This document shows positions 26,807 to 35,079 of a stretch of DNA of 53,744 bases, piece by piece. The translations under genes were made by a program, and so were the position numbers. The DNA lies in assembly GCA_019419625.1 (NCBI GenBank), contig DXZO01000054.1:1-53744 (forward strand). Direction: 5' to 3'. Origin of the DNA: Collinsella sp. (GTDB lineage Bacteria > Actinomycetota > Coriobacteriia > Coriobacteriales > Coriobacteriaceae). A model generated the notes under the pieces. That model saw nothing but the letters and a program-made list of their open reading frames with translations, did no database searches and was not told the origin of the DNA. The stretch's first letter is position 1. The number at the start of each line of letters is the position of its first letter.

Positions 26807-26915
26807 GCCTCTCCTTCGTCTGCACGATATTGTAGACGAAAGAGAGGCATGCCCAAACAATGCCGTCCCGGCGCGGCGGGCCACCGCCTCCGCAAATTCA
26901 CGGTGCCCCAGCGCG

Positions 26916-28178
26916 TCAAGACAATCGCCGCAAGCGATTTTTCAGACGATAAAACAGCACCGTCGTCAACGTCAGCACCGCCAACATGGCTGCGAATACA
27001 ATCGCTGGTGTCCATCGATCATATGCAACCCCGTACGTCAATTGGCCGATAGGTGTTGCGCAGGAAAGGACCATGTAAACGACCGAAAGCACTTTTCCGC
27101 AGAGCTCAGTCGGCGCTACCCGCTGAACAAACGCGATGATTTCAACCGACGTAATGCTCGCCCACACCATGACCCATGCCGAACCAACCGCAAACACGGT
27201 GAACACGCATACATCTACGCCGAACAGCAGCGTAACAATAATCGGCGCGACTCCAAAACAGATCATCGCAACATATCGACATATGCCATTGAAAGAAAAA
27301 CGATGCGGCCAAATGCCGACCAAGCCACTGCCGGTAAGACCACCCAGGCCCAGAGCAACCTCAACTATCCCAACGCAGGACGATTGCATGCCGAGATGCT
27401 TTGTAACAATAATGGGAGCGCCAATCGTTAGCCCAACCAACGCAAGGTTCAAAACTGCCGCAAGCAAAATCACAGCGACCAATGATGCATTTTGCAACAG
27501 ATACCGAATCGACTCCCGAAAATCGTTTCGGCATGTCGTACGAGTCGCGCCGTCTCCCATCGTTTCAGATGAGGCATTTTGCTTGAGTACGCCACCAAAC
27601 AACAGAGCTGAAATCGCAAACGTTACCGACGCGATTGTGCAAAGAGCATCGATGCCAAAGCACCCATAGACTGCCGTCCCGACCACAGGACCCAAGATAT
27701 TGCTCACCATGGTCACCTGCGAAACCAATGCAGTGGCCCGCTCAACCTTCTTTTCACCCGCCATGCGCACCGTCTCAATTTGGAGTATTGGCTTTAGCAG
27801 CGATTGAGCGCCATATTGAACACAAAGTATCGCTACTACGACGACCGCAAGAGGCAATGAGTGCTTCATGGGGATAGACAGCAGTGATGCAGTCATCAGA
27901 GCAATGCCGAGGGCCACGAGGGCCTCGCGATGTCTTCCCCTATCCGCCAAGATTCCGCCAATCGGAGTTGCGAGTACGCCGGGTATGAACGCTATCGCCA
28001 CGGCGGCGCCATATAACGTTGACGATCCGCTGCAATCGAACAAGTAAAGCGGATACGCAAAGCACAGCGCCGACAGCATCGAATACGTGCACAGCTGCGC
28101 AACCAGAAGTTCCGCGAGCCTGATTGACCGCACTGTTTTTGATTTCAACGAGACGCCGACGTCTCTCAGCCCAGCCAT
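26916..28178 (-). CDS. Major facilitator superfamily transporter
   Basis: 420 residues, twelve membrane helices. The MFS loop-2 motif reads GGILADRGRHREAL, between helices 2 and 3. The overall form resembles drug/proton antiporters of the MDR1/NarK-like MFS_1 group. ATG at 28178 with AGGGGGTGGG upstream; an upstream in-frame start would run through the operators. A TetR gene precedes it on the same strand, and two matching 19-bp operators lie between the two genes, so inducible efflux is the likely role. Confidence 0.85.
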   Translation of the reverse strand: MAGLRDVGVSLKSKTVRSIRLAELLVAQLCTYSMLSALCFAYPLYLFDCSGSSTLYGAAVAIAFIPGVLATPIGGILADRGRHREALVALGIALMTASLLSIPMKHSLPLAVVVVAILCVQYGAQSLLKPILQIETVRMAGEKKVERATALVSQVTMVSNILGPVVGTAVYGCFGIDALCTIASVTFAISALLFGGVLKQNASSETMGDGATRTTCRNDFRESIRYLLQNASLVAVILLAAVLNLALVGLTIGAPIIVTKHLGMQSSCVGIVEVALGLGGLTGSGLVGIWPHRFSFNGICRYVAMICFGVAPIIVTLLFGVDVCVFTVFAVGSAWVMVWASITSVEIIAFVQRVAPTELCGKVLSVVYMVLSCATPIGQLTYGVAYDRWTPAIVFAAMLAVLTLTTVLFYRLKNRLRRLS

Positions 28179-28192
28179 AAGCCCACCCCCTA

Positions 28193-28211
28193 TACATACC
28201 ACTAGTATGTA
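28193..28211. promoter_or_regulatory. TetR operator 1 upstream of the MFS exporter
   Basis: The 19-bp near-perfect palindrome TACATACCACTAGTATGTA lies 15 bases before the exporter start, covering the expected promoter or ribosome region. Confidence 0.7.
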
Positions 28212-28257
28212 TTTAATGACTTGAAAAGGGCAGCCGTGGCTACCCTCACAAATCAAT

Positions 28258-28276
28258 TACATACCGTTGGTATCTA
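28258..28276. promoter_or_regulatory. TetR operator 2 upstream of the MFS exporter
   Basis: TACATACCGTTGGTATCTA has the same length, half-sites and register as operator 1 (shared TACATACCnnTnGTATnTA). It lies two bases past the end of the tetR gene. Two spaced copies fit cooperative TetR binding. Confidence 0.65.
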
Positions 28277-28278
28277 TA

Positions 28279-28941
28279 TTACCACCCAGCGCGGTTCCAT
28301 ACGTCCCAAATCCGTGCCGTTGTCTGGAGCACTTCCTCGCCCAAATCGAGTCCCACCGCAGCGGCCATCTGCGCCAGACATTGTGCACGAGCGAGCATTC
28401 GCTCCTTGGGCTCGAGCGGACGGAACAGCGGCAGCAGCCAGAGATTCGCTAGCAACGATACGGCCTCCGCCGCTTCGCGCGGGCATTCGCACGCAATGGA
28501 GCCGTCGGCGATGCCCTCCTCGATCACTGGCAAGAGACAGCCATCGGCTGACTCGTCAAACGAGCCCTGGTACTGCATCGCCAGTAGACGCGAGCTTTTT
28601 ACCGGATCCGCCGCAGGATGCATGCGTGCCCATAGCTCAATTTGCGGAACAACGGACTCGGGCGCGTACAGCCGCCTGAGCTTTTGGGCTCCGGTCATAT
28701 TACCGACGCCAAGCATCGAGCGGCGGTGCTCAACAATCGGAGTCATCGCCCGATCAAACGCGGCGTTGAAAATCTCTTCTTTGCTCTTAAAGTGATGATA
28801 GACAGCGCCCTTGGTCATGCCGTCGAGACGGTCAACGATATCTTGAATACTCGTCCCCTCATAACCCTGTGCGCAGAATAGCTCCAGTGCCGCGTCGAGA
28901 ATCTTCGCGACCGTCTCCTCGGGATATTTATTGCGACCCAT
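28279..28941 (-). CDS. TetR/AcrR regulator of the MFS exporter
   Basis: 220 residues. The helix-turn-helix is textbook: ILDAALELFCAQGYEGTSIQDIVDRL and then MTKGAVYHHFKSKEEIF. ATG at 28941 with GGGCGG upstream; the in-frame ATG at 28977 lies in unlikely sequence. The gene runs toward the exporter, and the two operators lie between them rather than before tetR, so it mainly controls the exporter. Confidence 0.9.
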   Translation of the reverse strand: MGRNKYPEETVAKILDAALELFCAQGYEGTSIQDIVDRLDGMTKGAVYHHFKSKEEIFNAAFDRAMTPIVEHRRSMLGVGNMTGAQKLRRLYAPESVVPQIELWARMHPAADPVKSSRLLAMQYQGSFDESADGCLLPVIEEGIADGSIACECPREAAEAVSLLANLWLLPLFRPLEPKERMLARAQCLAQMAAAVGLDLGEEVLQTTARIWDVWNRAGW

Positions 28942-29015
28942 AATCCGCCCATCCGCAACGCAAGTCTTGTGCCTCATTGCAGCATTTTAACGTTGCGGAT
29001 GGCAGACGGTCGATT

Positions 29016-29354
29016 CTACACCGCGGCCGGGCCGTGTTCGCCGGTGCGAATGCGGATGACTTCTTCGACCGGCTCGACCCAAATCTTGCCGTCGCCGACG
29101 GCACCGGTGCGGGCGGCATTGCAGATGATGTCGACAATTCCGTCAACGTGCTCATCAGCGCAGATGAGGGTGAACTGCACCTTGGGGATGGTATTGACGA
29201 GCAGTTCGTTGCCGCGCACGTATTCCTTCCAGCCATGCTGTGCGCCGCAGCCCTGCACCTGGTTGATAGTCATGCCGCGAACATCAGCAGCAAACAGCGC
29301 ATCTTTGAGAACCTCAAGCTTCTCCTGGCGCACGATAGCCGTAATTTTCTTCAT
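29016..29354 (-). CDS. PII family nitrogen regulatory protein
   Basis: 112 residues. MKKITAIVRQEKLEVLKDAL opens the ferredoxin-like fold; the T-loop is GAQHGWKEYVRGNELLVNTI and the ATP-binding B-loop TGAVGDGKIWV. The usual modified Tyr51 of YRG-type PII proteins is replaced: the loop reads KEYVRG, with Val at that position and a Tyr one residue earlier, so classical uridylylation or adenylylation may not apply. PII trimers sense 2-oxoglutarate and ADP/ATP and plug AmtB. It is downstream of amt on the same strand, separated by a 212-base gap holding a giant palindrome. AGAGGA precedes the ATG. Confidence 0.92.
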   Translation of the reverse strand: MKKITAIVRQEKLEVLKDALFAADVRGMTINQVQGCGAQHGWKEYVRGNELLVNTIPKVQFTLICADEHVDGIVDIICNAARTGAVGDGKIWVEPVEEVIRIRTGEHGPAAV

Positions 29355-29464
29355 AGTGAATTCCTCTCTTCAATAAAAGAAATGAATTGTCCTTCACATG
29401 GCACGGGTTTTCCAGGTGCCGCAAACCAACCTCAGAGATCAATAAGTTCAACTGACTGGTCTTA

Positions 29465-29567
29465 GCAGGTTTCCCAAGTGCCGCAGATTGCCGTGAAAGA
29501 GGAGCGAAGCGTACTTAAGTACGTGAGCGACGATTGAACGGCAAGGTGCGGTGCTTGGGGAAGCTGC
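29465..29567. repeat. Giant imperfect palindrome abutting the amt stop codon
   Basis: About 50-base arms mirror each other around the perfect centre GTACTTAAGTAC (29511–29522). Left-arm elements GCAGGTTTCCCAAG, CCGCA and TTGCCGT are matched by their complements on the right. The right end touches the TAG of amt (29567–29569). A shorter related piece (GGTTTTCCAGGTGCCGCAAA) lies at 29411–29430. It has no T-run, so it is not a simple terminator. Confidence 0.65.
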
Positions 29568-30844
29568 TAATCGAGTCCGGAGAAAGAAGGATAGGCGCTC
29601 TCGCCGTGCTGGCTGGCATCCAGGCCCAGCGCCTCGTCGGCCTCGTCCACACGCAGGCTGCCGTGGAACAGTGCCTTGACCACCGCGGCGATCACCAAGT
29701 CGAGCACCAGCACAATAACGACCGTCACCACAATGCCCAGAACCTGCGAGACAAGCAGCGACACGTCGCCCGTGTAGAACAGGCCGCCCTTACCGGTCCA
29801 CGAGAGCTCCGGCACGCAGAACAGGCCCGTGAGCACACCGCCCAAGATGCCGCCGATACCGTGGCAACCGAACGCGTCGAGCGCATCGTCGTAGCCAAAC
29901 TTGGTCTTAAGATGGCTGATGGCCAGGTAACAGACGGGCGAGACGATCAGGCCCATGACCAGCGCTGCCCACGGCTCGACAAAGCCCGCACCCGGCGTGA
30001 CCACCACAAGGCCCGCAACCAGACCGGTGCTGGCACCCACCAGCGTGGGGCGACCGGTGTGCACGCGCTCGACGGCAAGCCACGAGACCATGCCCGCCGC
30101 GCTGGCCGTCACGGTGTTGAGGATGGCGAGCGCCGCCACGGCGTCGGCCTTAAACTCGCTGCCGCCGTTAAAGCCAAACCAGCCAAACCAAAGCAGGCCG
30201 GCGCCCAGCGCCACAAACGGCACGTTATGCGGACGGTAGCTCATCATGCCAAAGCCGCGACGACGGCCGAGCATTAAGCAGAGAATCAGGCCCGTGAGAC
30301 CAGACGAAATGTGTACCACGTCGCCGCCGGCAAAGTCGAGCGCGCCGATGATGTCGCCGATAAAGGAACCATCGCCGCCCCAAACCATGTGGGCGAGCGG
30401 CGCATAGACCACGAGCAGCCAAATGCCCAGGAAGGCCGTCATGGCACCAAACTTAACGCGGCCTGCCAGACTGCCCGTAACGATAGCGGCGGTGATCATG
30501 GCAAACGCCATCTGGAAGGCGATGTTGATGATCTGAGGGTAGACGGCACCATCCGCAGCATTGCCCTCGGCCGCCTGCAGCACCTGGTTGAGCACCGGCA
30601 GGCACAGCAGCTGGTCAAAGCCGCCAATAAACGGGTTAGAACCGTCGCCACCGTAGGCCAGCGACCAGCCGGCAACAATCCACAGCACACCAACCAGGCC
30701 AATGGCGCCAAAGCACATAAGCATGGTGTTGATGACATTTTTGCGCCTGGACAGGCCGCCATAGAAAAACGCCAGACCCGGTGTCATTAAAAACACGAGC
30801 ATGGTGCAGATGAGCATAAACGTTGTCGATCCCGTATCGTACAT
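29567..30844 (-). CDS. amt: Ammonium transporter
   Basis: 425 residues, eleven membrane helices. Family signatures are FMLICTMLVFLMTPGLAFFYGG at the N-terminus (split helices), DFAGGDVVHISSGLTG (substrate Asp region and first pore His) and DAFGCHGIGGILGG (second pore His). ATG at 30844 with AAGGGGGAG upstream; the in-frame ATG at 30901 lacks a site. Followed by the PII gene, the standard amt–glnK pairing in which PII blocks the channel when ammonium is high. Confidence 0.95.
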   Translation of the reverse strand: MYDTGSTTFMLICTMLVFLMTPGLAFFYGGLSRRKNVINTMLMCFGAIGLVGVLWIVAGWSLAYGGDGSNPFIGGFDQLLCLPVLNQVLQAAEGNAADGAVYPQIINIAFQMAFAMITAAIVTGSLAGRVKFGAMTAFLGIWLLVVYAPLAHMVWGGDGSFIGDIIGALDFAGGDVVHISSGLTGLILCLMLGRRRGFGMMSYRPHNVPFVALGAGLLWFGWFGFNGGSEFKADAVAALAILNTVTASAAGMVSWLAVERVHTGRPTLVGASTGLVAGLVVVTPGAGFVEPWAALVMGLIVSPVCYLAISHLKTKFGYDDALDAFGCHGIGGILGGVLTGLFCVPELSWTGKGGLFYTGDVSLLVSQVLGIVVTVVIVLVLDLVIAAVVKALFHGSLRVDEADEALGLDASQHGESAYPSFSGLD

Positions 30845-30901
30845 TCGCTCCCCCTTGGTCGCATGAACGTTGTCGGCGCTCATGATGCGGCCGAGGGCCA
30901 A

Positions 30902-30915
30902 CTGGTGTAGACCAG
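30902..30915. promoter_or_regulatory. Short palindrome upstream of amt
   Basis: CTGGTGTAGACCAG is a perfect 5-bp-arm palindrome 57 bases before the amt start. It could be an operator for nitrogen control, but no known consensus is recognised. Confidence 0.3.
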
Positions 30916-31042
30916 ATACGGCGTTGTTAAACGCTGCGTTGTCGAATGGAAACGGTGCCGCAATCTTGGAAACGGCACGGCAACGGGCGCGAAACGAACG
31001 GGAAACGTGCGAACGAGAAGGGCGCGCTTGGCTCCGCTCTGG

Positions 31043-32062
31043 CTAGCGCCGGAACAGCTCGCGGGCTCGGTCGCGGAGGTCGGTAGCTCGGATGACGCCC
31101 TCGTAGCGATTGATGCGCAGACGCGGGAAGGCGTTAAAGAAGCGCAGGTCACGACGGCTGAGCGACACACTCGGCACCGGACGGCTCATGCGCTTGCCGG
31201 CAAGGCGACGACTGAGCGACGGACGCGGCATGCTCGGCGCGACATCGGCAACGCGGCGGGCAGCGAGCGCCAGGCCGCGAGCACCATCCGAGATAAACGT
31301 CGGCATCGAAGCCTTCTCGCGCAGGGCATCGAGCGCCGCGTCACCCAGCTCGGCCAGCCAAGCGTTAACGGCGCGACCGCGGATATGCGTCTGCGCCACC
31401 GAGTCGATCGCCGAATCGGGAATACGTTCGAGCATAGAGTCGGAGGCGTCGGCAAGCGACTCATTGATGCGGTCGGCAAGGTCGGCACGCACACGCTCAA
31501 GCTGATCGGACAGGCGGCGCCAGCTGGCCAACGAGCACACCGCATCGACCATCATCGCGACCGCGACGATAAAGGCGGACAGCCGCACAATCAGCACCGG
31601 CAGATGGCCAAGCAGCCCCAGCAATGCCGGCTCCACTAAACGGCAAATACACAACGCACCCAAGCCAAACGCGCAGGCCCAGTACAGGCAGATGCGTCCG
31701 TGCAGGTTAAACGGCAGATGCGAGTAATCCCAAAACCGGGCACCCGTCGTTTTTTCCAACAGCACGCCCACACTATATTCGATCACGCTGCATACGAGCG
31801 CGGCAGCGACAAACTGGCTCGAGGCGTCTGGGATTCCACGCAGCAGCAACCAGCACGCGATGCCGCCCGCACCGTAGATGGGACAACACGGCCCTAGCAA
31901 AAAGCCGCTGTTGGCAAAGCGTCCGTGGTTGAGCATGGCGCAGACTGTCGACTCCCATACCCAGCCGCAAAAACCGTAGAAGGCAAACGAGAGTACCAGC
32001 GCCGAGAGCGGACAGGCGGCAAGCGTCGCGCCGTCAAATGCCATGTCGATCGCGGTTCCCAC
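31043..32062 (-). CDS. CmpB-like putative ABC transporter type IV membrane protein
   Basis: 339 residues. The first about 190 carry five to six helices and the PF06541 (ABC_trans_CmpB) signatures: GFCGWVWESTVCAMLNHG, SGFLLGPCCPIYGAGG, TGARFWDYSHLPFNLHGRIC. The C-terminal half is soluble, basic and coiled-coil-like. No ATPase gene is adjacent, so its transport role is doubtful. GTG at 32062 has GGAGAGGG well spaced; ATG at 32044 is an alternative. It begins three bases after the HD-domain gene ends, so the two form an operon. Confidence 0.82.
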   Translation of the reverse strand: MGTAIDMAFDGATLAACPLSALVLSFAFYGFCGWVWESTVCAMLNHGRFANSGFLLGPCCPIYGAGGIACWLLLRGIPDASSQFVAAALVCSVIEYSVGVLLEKTTGARFWDYSHLPFNLHGRICLYWACAFGLGALCICRLVEPALLGLLGHLPVLIVRLSAFIVAVAMMVDAVCSLASWRRLSDQLERVRADLADRINESLADASDSMLERIPDSAIDSVAQTHIRGRAVNAWLAELGDAALDALREKASMPTFISDGARGLALAARRVADVAPSMPRPSLSRRLAGKRMSRPVPSVSLSRRDLRFFNAFPRLRINRYEGVIRATDLRDRARELFRR

Positions 32063-32065
32063 CGT

Positions 32066-32602
32066 CTACCCTCTCCTCTTTTCGTTCGATTCGCTGCTCA
32101 CGTCATCGTCCGCCCTGTCTTTGCGCGGCAGACGGCCGGCAATCGTCTCGCGCAGCGCGCACCATTTATCCGCCAGGCACACAATCCATGCCTCGCGACA
32201 CGTCGGCGGCACCGGTACCAGCGGAAACATATGGCGCGCGATGATATTCCGCTCGCGCGACGTCAGCTCATAATCCTCTTCGGCACGCGCCAGGGCAAAA
32301 AACGGATGCCGAAAGCCATGCAGTCGATGGCTTGGGTCGGGATCGTGCCAGTCATAGAGAAAGTAATCGTGCAGCAGGGCCCCGCGCAGCAGCGACAAGC
32401 GGTCGACGGAGATACCGACGCGGCCCAGGCGCTCGGCAAAGGACAGACTTGCCCGCGCCACCGAGGTCACATGCGTATACACCGTCACATCGCCATGCTG
32501 GATAAACTCGCGCGTCAGGTCCAAACGGCCCTCCTGTGCCAGTTGACGGGCAGCATGGTCTACTTCGCACGCGATTTTCTCGGCACGAACGGTATCGGAC
32601 AT
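32066..32602 (-). CDS. HD-domain phosphohydrolase
   Basis: 178 residues. Metal ligands of the HD fold are visible: YTHVTSVARASL (first His), LLRGALLHDYFLYDW (HD pair) and the later RHPFFALARAEEDYEL. The size and plan resemble small HD hydrolases acting on nucleotides. ATG at 32602 with AAGGAGG upstream. Operon with the CmpB-like gene. Substrate unknown. Confidence 0.85.
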   Translation of the reverse strand: MSDTVRAEKIACEVDHAARQLAQEGRLDLTREFIQHGDVTVYTHVTSVARASLSFAERLGRVGISVDRLSLLRGALLHDYFLYDWHDPDPSHRLHGFRHPFFALARAEEDYELTSRERNIIARHMFPLVPVPPTCREAWIVCLADKWCALRETIAGRLPRKDRADDDVSSESNEKRRG

Positions 32603-32830
32603 GCGGCCTCCTTCCGGCGGCGCTCGGCGGCAAGCCACAGCCTGCACGCAATGAATAAAATCATCATGGAACTTATCAGTATGGCATCGGACAAAACGTT
32701 TTGCCCCACCAGTTGGCGAATTACCGCGCCGCCGTCACATATCAAACGCCAAAATGTGCGAGACTGTCTTGTGCAATTGTGCCGGCCGAGGGAGTGCCGG
32801 CGCACGATTCGCATGGAGTAACCCACAACG

Positions 32831-34612
32831 ATGCTGCTTACGCAAACGACAACGCCCGAGGACGTCAAGGCTCTCGATCGCGCCGAGCTTCCGCTGCTCT
32901 GCGGCGAGATCCGCCACGCCATCCTCGAAAGCTCCGCCGCCGTCGGCGGGCACGTTGCCCCCAACCTGGGCGTCGTTGAGCTTACGGTCGCGCTCCATCG
33001 CGTGTTTAACTCCCCCACCGACAAAATTGTCTTTGACGTGTCACACCAGACCTATGCCCACAAGGCGCTGACTGGGCGCGCGTACACCTATATCGACCCG
33101 GCACGCTACGGCGAGGCCTCTGGCTTTGCCAATCCCGACGAGTCCGAACACGACCTGTTCGCCATGGGCCACACCTCCACATCGGTGAGCCTGAGCTGCG
33201 GCTTAGCACACGCCCGCGATCTGGCGGGCGACAGCTACAACGTCATTACCATCATTGGCGACGGTTCGCTTTCGGGCGGTCTGGCGTTTGAGGGCTTTAA
33301 CAATGCCGCCGAGCTCGACAGCAACTTGATCATCGTCGTCAATGACAACGACCAGTCCATTGCCGAGAACCATGGCGGCCTGTATCGCAATCTGGCCGAG
33401 CTGCGCGCCAGCAACGGCACCTGTGAGCGCAACGTTTTCCGCGCGATGGGGCTCGACTACCGCTATCTGGACGCCGGTAACGATGTGTTGGCCCTAGTCG
33501 ACGTGCTGCAGGAACTGCGCGATATCGATCATCCCATCGTGCTGCACGTCTCCACCGCGAAGGGCAAGGGCTTTGAGCCGGCCCAGAGCGACCCCGAGCG
33601 CTGGCATCATGTAGGTCCGTTTGACATGGCGACTGGGCGCAAGCTCTGCCCGGGCCATCCGAGCGAGCCTGCGCCGCGCACCTATGCCGACATTACGGGC
33701 GAGGCCCTGAGCGCTGCCATAGAGCGCGATCCGCAGGTTGTGGGCATCACGGCCGCAACGCCCTACATCATGGGCTTTACGCCCGAGCTTCGCGCCGCGG
33801 CAGGCAAGCAGTTTGTTGACGTGGGCATTGCCGAGGAACACGCCGTGACCTTTGCCACCGCGCTTGCGCGCTCGGGCGCCAAGCCGGTCTTTGGTGTGTA
33901 CGGCACGTTTTTGCAGCGCGCCTACGACGAACTGTGGCACGACCTGTGCCTCAACGACGCCCCCGCAACCATCTTGGTATTTGGCGCGTCGATCTTTGGC
34001 ACCACATCCGAGACGCATCTCTCGTTCTTTGATATTTCCATGCTGGGCGGTCTTCCCAACATGCACTACTTGGCGCCGGCCTGCATGGAGGAATATCTGT
34101 CCATGCTGAGCTGGTCGCTCGATCACCGCGAGCATCCCGTGGCGATTCGCGTGCCGGGCATTGGCTTGGTAAGCCGCCCCGACTTGGCGCCTGCCGAGGA
34201 CGCCGATTACGGCGCCGTTCATTACAACGTGGTGCGCCAGGGTCGCGACGTGGCCGTGCTCGCGCTTGGCGATTTCTTTGAGTTGGGCGAGCGCGTGGCA
34301 AACCGCTTGGCTGCCGAGTACGGCATCGAGGCCACGCTCGTCAACCCGCGCTATGCAACTGAGCTCGACCGTGAGTTCCTCGACAGCCTTGCCGCCGAGC
34401 ATCGCGTTGTCGTCACTCTCGAGGACGGCATCTTGGACGGTGGCTGGGGCGAGCGTGTCGCGTGCTATTTGGCCTGCACGCCGCTGCGCACCCGCACCTT
34501 TGGCATCGCCAAGGGCTTCCCCGATCGCTACGATCCCAACGAGCTGTTGGCGCAATCCGGCATGACGGTCGAGAACATGGCCGCCGAGGCCGTAAGGCTA
34601 CTCAATGAGTAA
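32831..34612 (+). CDS. dxs: 1-deoxy-D-xylulose-5-phosphate synthase or DXS-like enzyme
   Basis: 593 residues, shorter than the usual 620–640. Thiamine diphosphate binding is shown by IIGDGSLSGGLAFEGFNNA with VVNDNDQSI; the N-terminal FDVSHQTYAHKALTGR is the DXS-type signature. The second-half motif reads VDVGIAEEHAVTFA, whereas classical DXS has AEQHA. Several other positions differ (DLFAMGHTST for PFGVGHSST), placing it in a DXS-like side branch rather than certain true DXS. It makes the first intermediate of the MEP isoprenoid pathway if orthologous. The ribosome site is weak and distant (GGAG, about 12 bases away). Terminator follows. Confidence 0.8.
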   Translation: MLLTQTTTPEDVKALDRAELPLLCGEIRHAILESSAAVGGHVAPNLGVVELTVALHRVFNSPTDKIVFDVSHQTYAHKALTGRAYTYIDPARYGEASGFANPDESEHDLFAMGHTSTSVSLSCGLAHARDLAGDSYNVITIIGDGSLSGGLAFEGFNNAAELDSNLIIVVNDNDQSIAENHGGLYRNLAELRASNGTCERNVFRAMGLDYRYLDAGNDVLALVDVLQELRDIDHPIVLHVSTAKGKGFEPAQSDPERWHHVGPFDMATGRKLCPGHPSEPAPRTYADITGEALSAAIERDPQVVGITAATPYIMGFTPELRAAAGKQFVDVGIAEEHAVTFATALARSGAKPVFGVYGTFLQRAYDELWHDLCLNDAPATILVFGASIFGTTSETHLSFFDISMLGGLPNMHYLAPACMEEYLSMLSWSLDHREHPVAIRVPGIGLVSRPDLAPAEDADYGAVHYNVVRQGRDVAVLALGDFFELGERVANRLAAEYGIEATLVNPRYATELDREFLDSLAAEHRVVVTLEDGILDGGWGERVACYLACTPLRTRTFGIAKGFPDRYDPNELLAQSGMTVENMAAEAVRLLNE

Positions 34613-34614
34613 AA

Positions 34615-34650
34615 AACCTCCGCAAGGGAAGCGCCCCTGCGGAGGTTTTT
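34615..34650 (+). terminator. Terminator of dxs
   Basis: CCTCCGCA (34617–34624) and TGCGGAGG (34638–34645) perfect stem followed by TTTTTG. Confidence 0.9.
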
Positions 34651-34668
34651 GTTTTCACAGCTCAATTA

Positions 34669-34723
34669 TCTCAATCTGTAACATCTATGGCCCGAATTCC
34701 CGTCTAACTGTTACAGATCTAGA
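34669..34723. repeat. ATCTGTAACA hairpin, copy 1
   Basis: Arms TCTCAATCTGTAACA and TGTTACAGATCTAGA (two mismatches) with a 25-base loop containing CCCGTCTAA. It forms a pair with copy 2 just downstream. Confidence 0.7.
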
Positions 34724-34745
34724 CAAACCGTCTTTGCCCCTGACC

Positions 34746-34808
34746 TTTGTCTCAATCTGTAACAGGTAGAACCCATTTCCGCGTCTAGCTGTTACAGATC
34801 GAGACAAA
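34746..34808. repeat. ATCTGTAACA hairpin, copy 2
   Basis: 20-bp arms TTTGTCTCAATCTGTAACAG / CTGTTACAGATCGAGACAAA with a single mismatch and a 23-base loop containing CGCGTCTAG. Same orientation as copy 1, spaced 77 bases start to start. Confidence 0.75.
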
Positions 34809-34837
34809 ACAACGAGACCGGGCGACGTACCAGCCCA

Positions 34838-34874
34838 AACCACCACAAAGGTGCCTGTCCCCTTTGTGGTGGTT
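34838..34874. repeat. Snap-back repeat family 2, copy b
   Basis: Perfect 14-bp arms AACCACCACAAAGG / CCTTTGTGGTGGTT with the loop TGCCTGTCC, nearly identical to 7690–7726. Confidence 0.8.
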
Positions 34875-34923
34875 TTAGGTCACGCAAAACGCTATATCAG
34901 CTGTAACAATCGTCGTTTGCCCA

Positions 34924-34964
34924 GATAAAACCTGCCAAAATAAACCTGTCCCTTTATGGTAGGT
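34924..34964 (-). repeat. Snap-back repeat family 1, copy c
   Basis: GATAAAACCTGCCAAAATAA continuing ACCTGTCCCTTTATGGTAGG. Same orientation as copies a, d and e. Together with the repeats at 34669–34874 it fills most of the 467-base gap between dxs and the solute-binding protein gene. Confidence 0.75.
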
Positions 34965-35006
34965 AGAATAACCCATAAGGTAAGTATGTTTCTGAGTTAT
35001 TTCGTG

Positions 35007-35036
35007 TTGACCCGTCTGAGCGCAATAGGGTATAAC
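35007..35036 (+). promoter_or_regulatory. Sigma-70-type promoter of the amino-acid ABC operon
   Basis: -35 TTGACC (35007–35012), an 18-base spacer and -10 TATAAC (35031–35036), about 43 bases before the start codon. The best promoter match seen by eye in the window. Confidence 0.65.
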
Positions 35037-35079
35037 TCTACTCAACCGCTAGGGATTATATTGAGAAAGGTGTTCTACC

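Noticed and set aside
34669..34964. Possible CRISPR array
   Set aside because: The repeats are two hairpins plus unrelated repeat families with irregular spacing; there are no uniform direct repeats and no cas genes.
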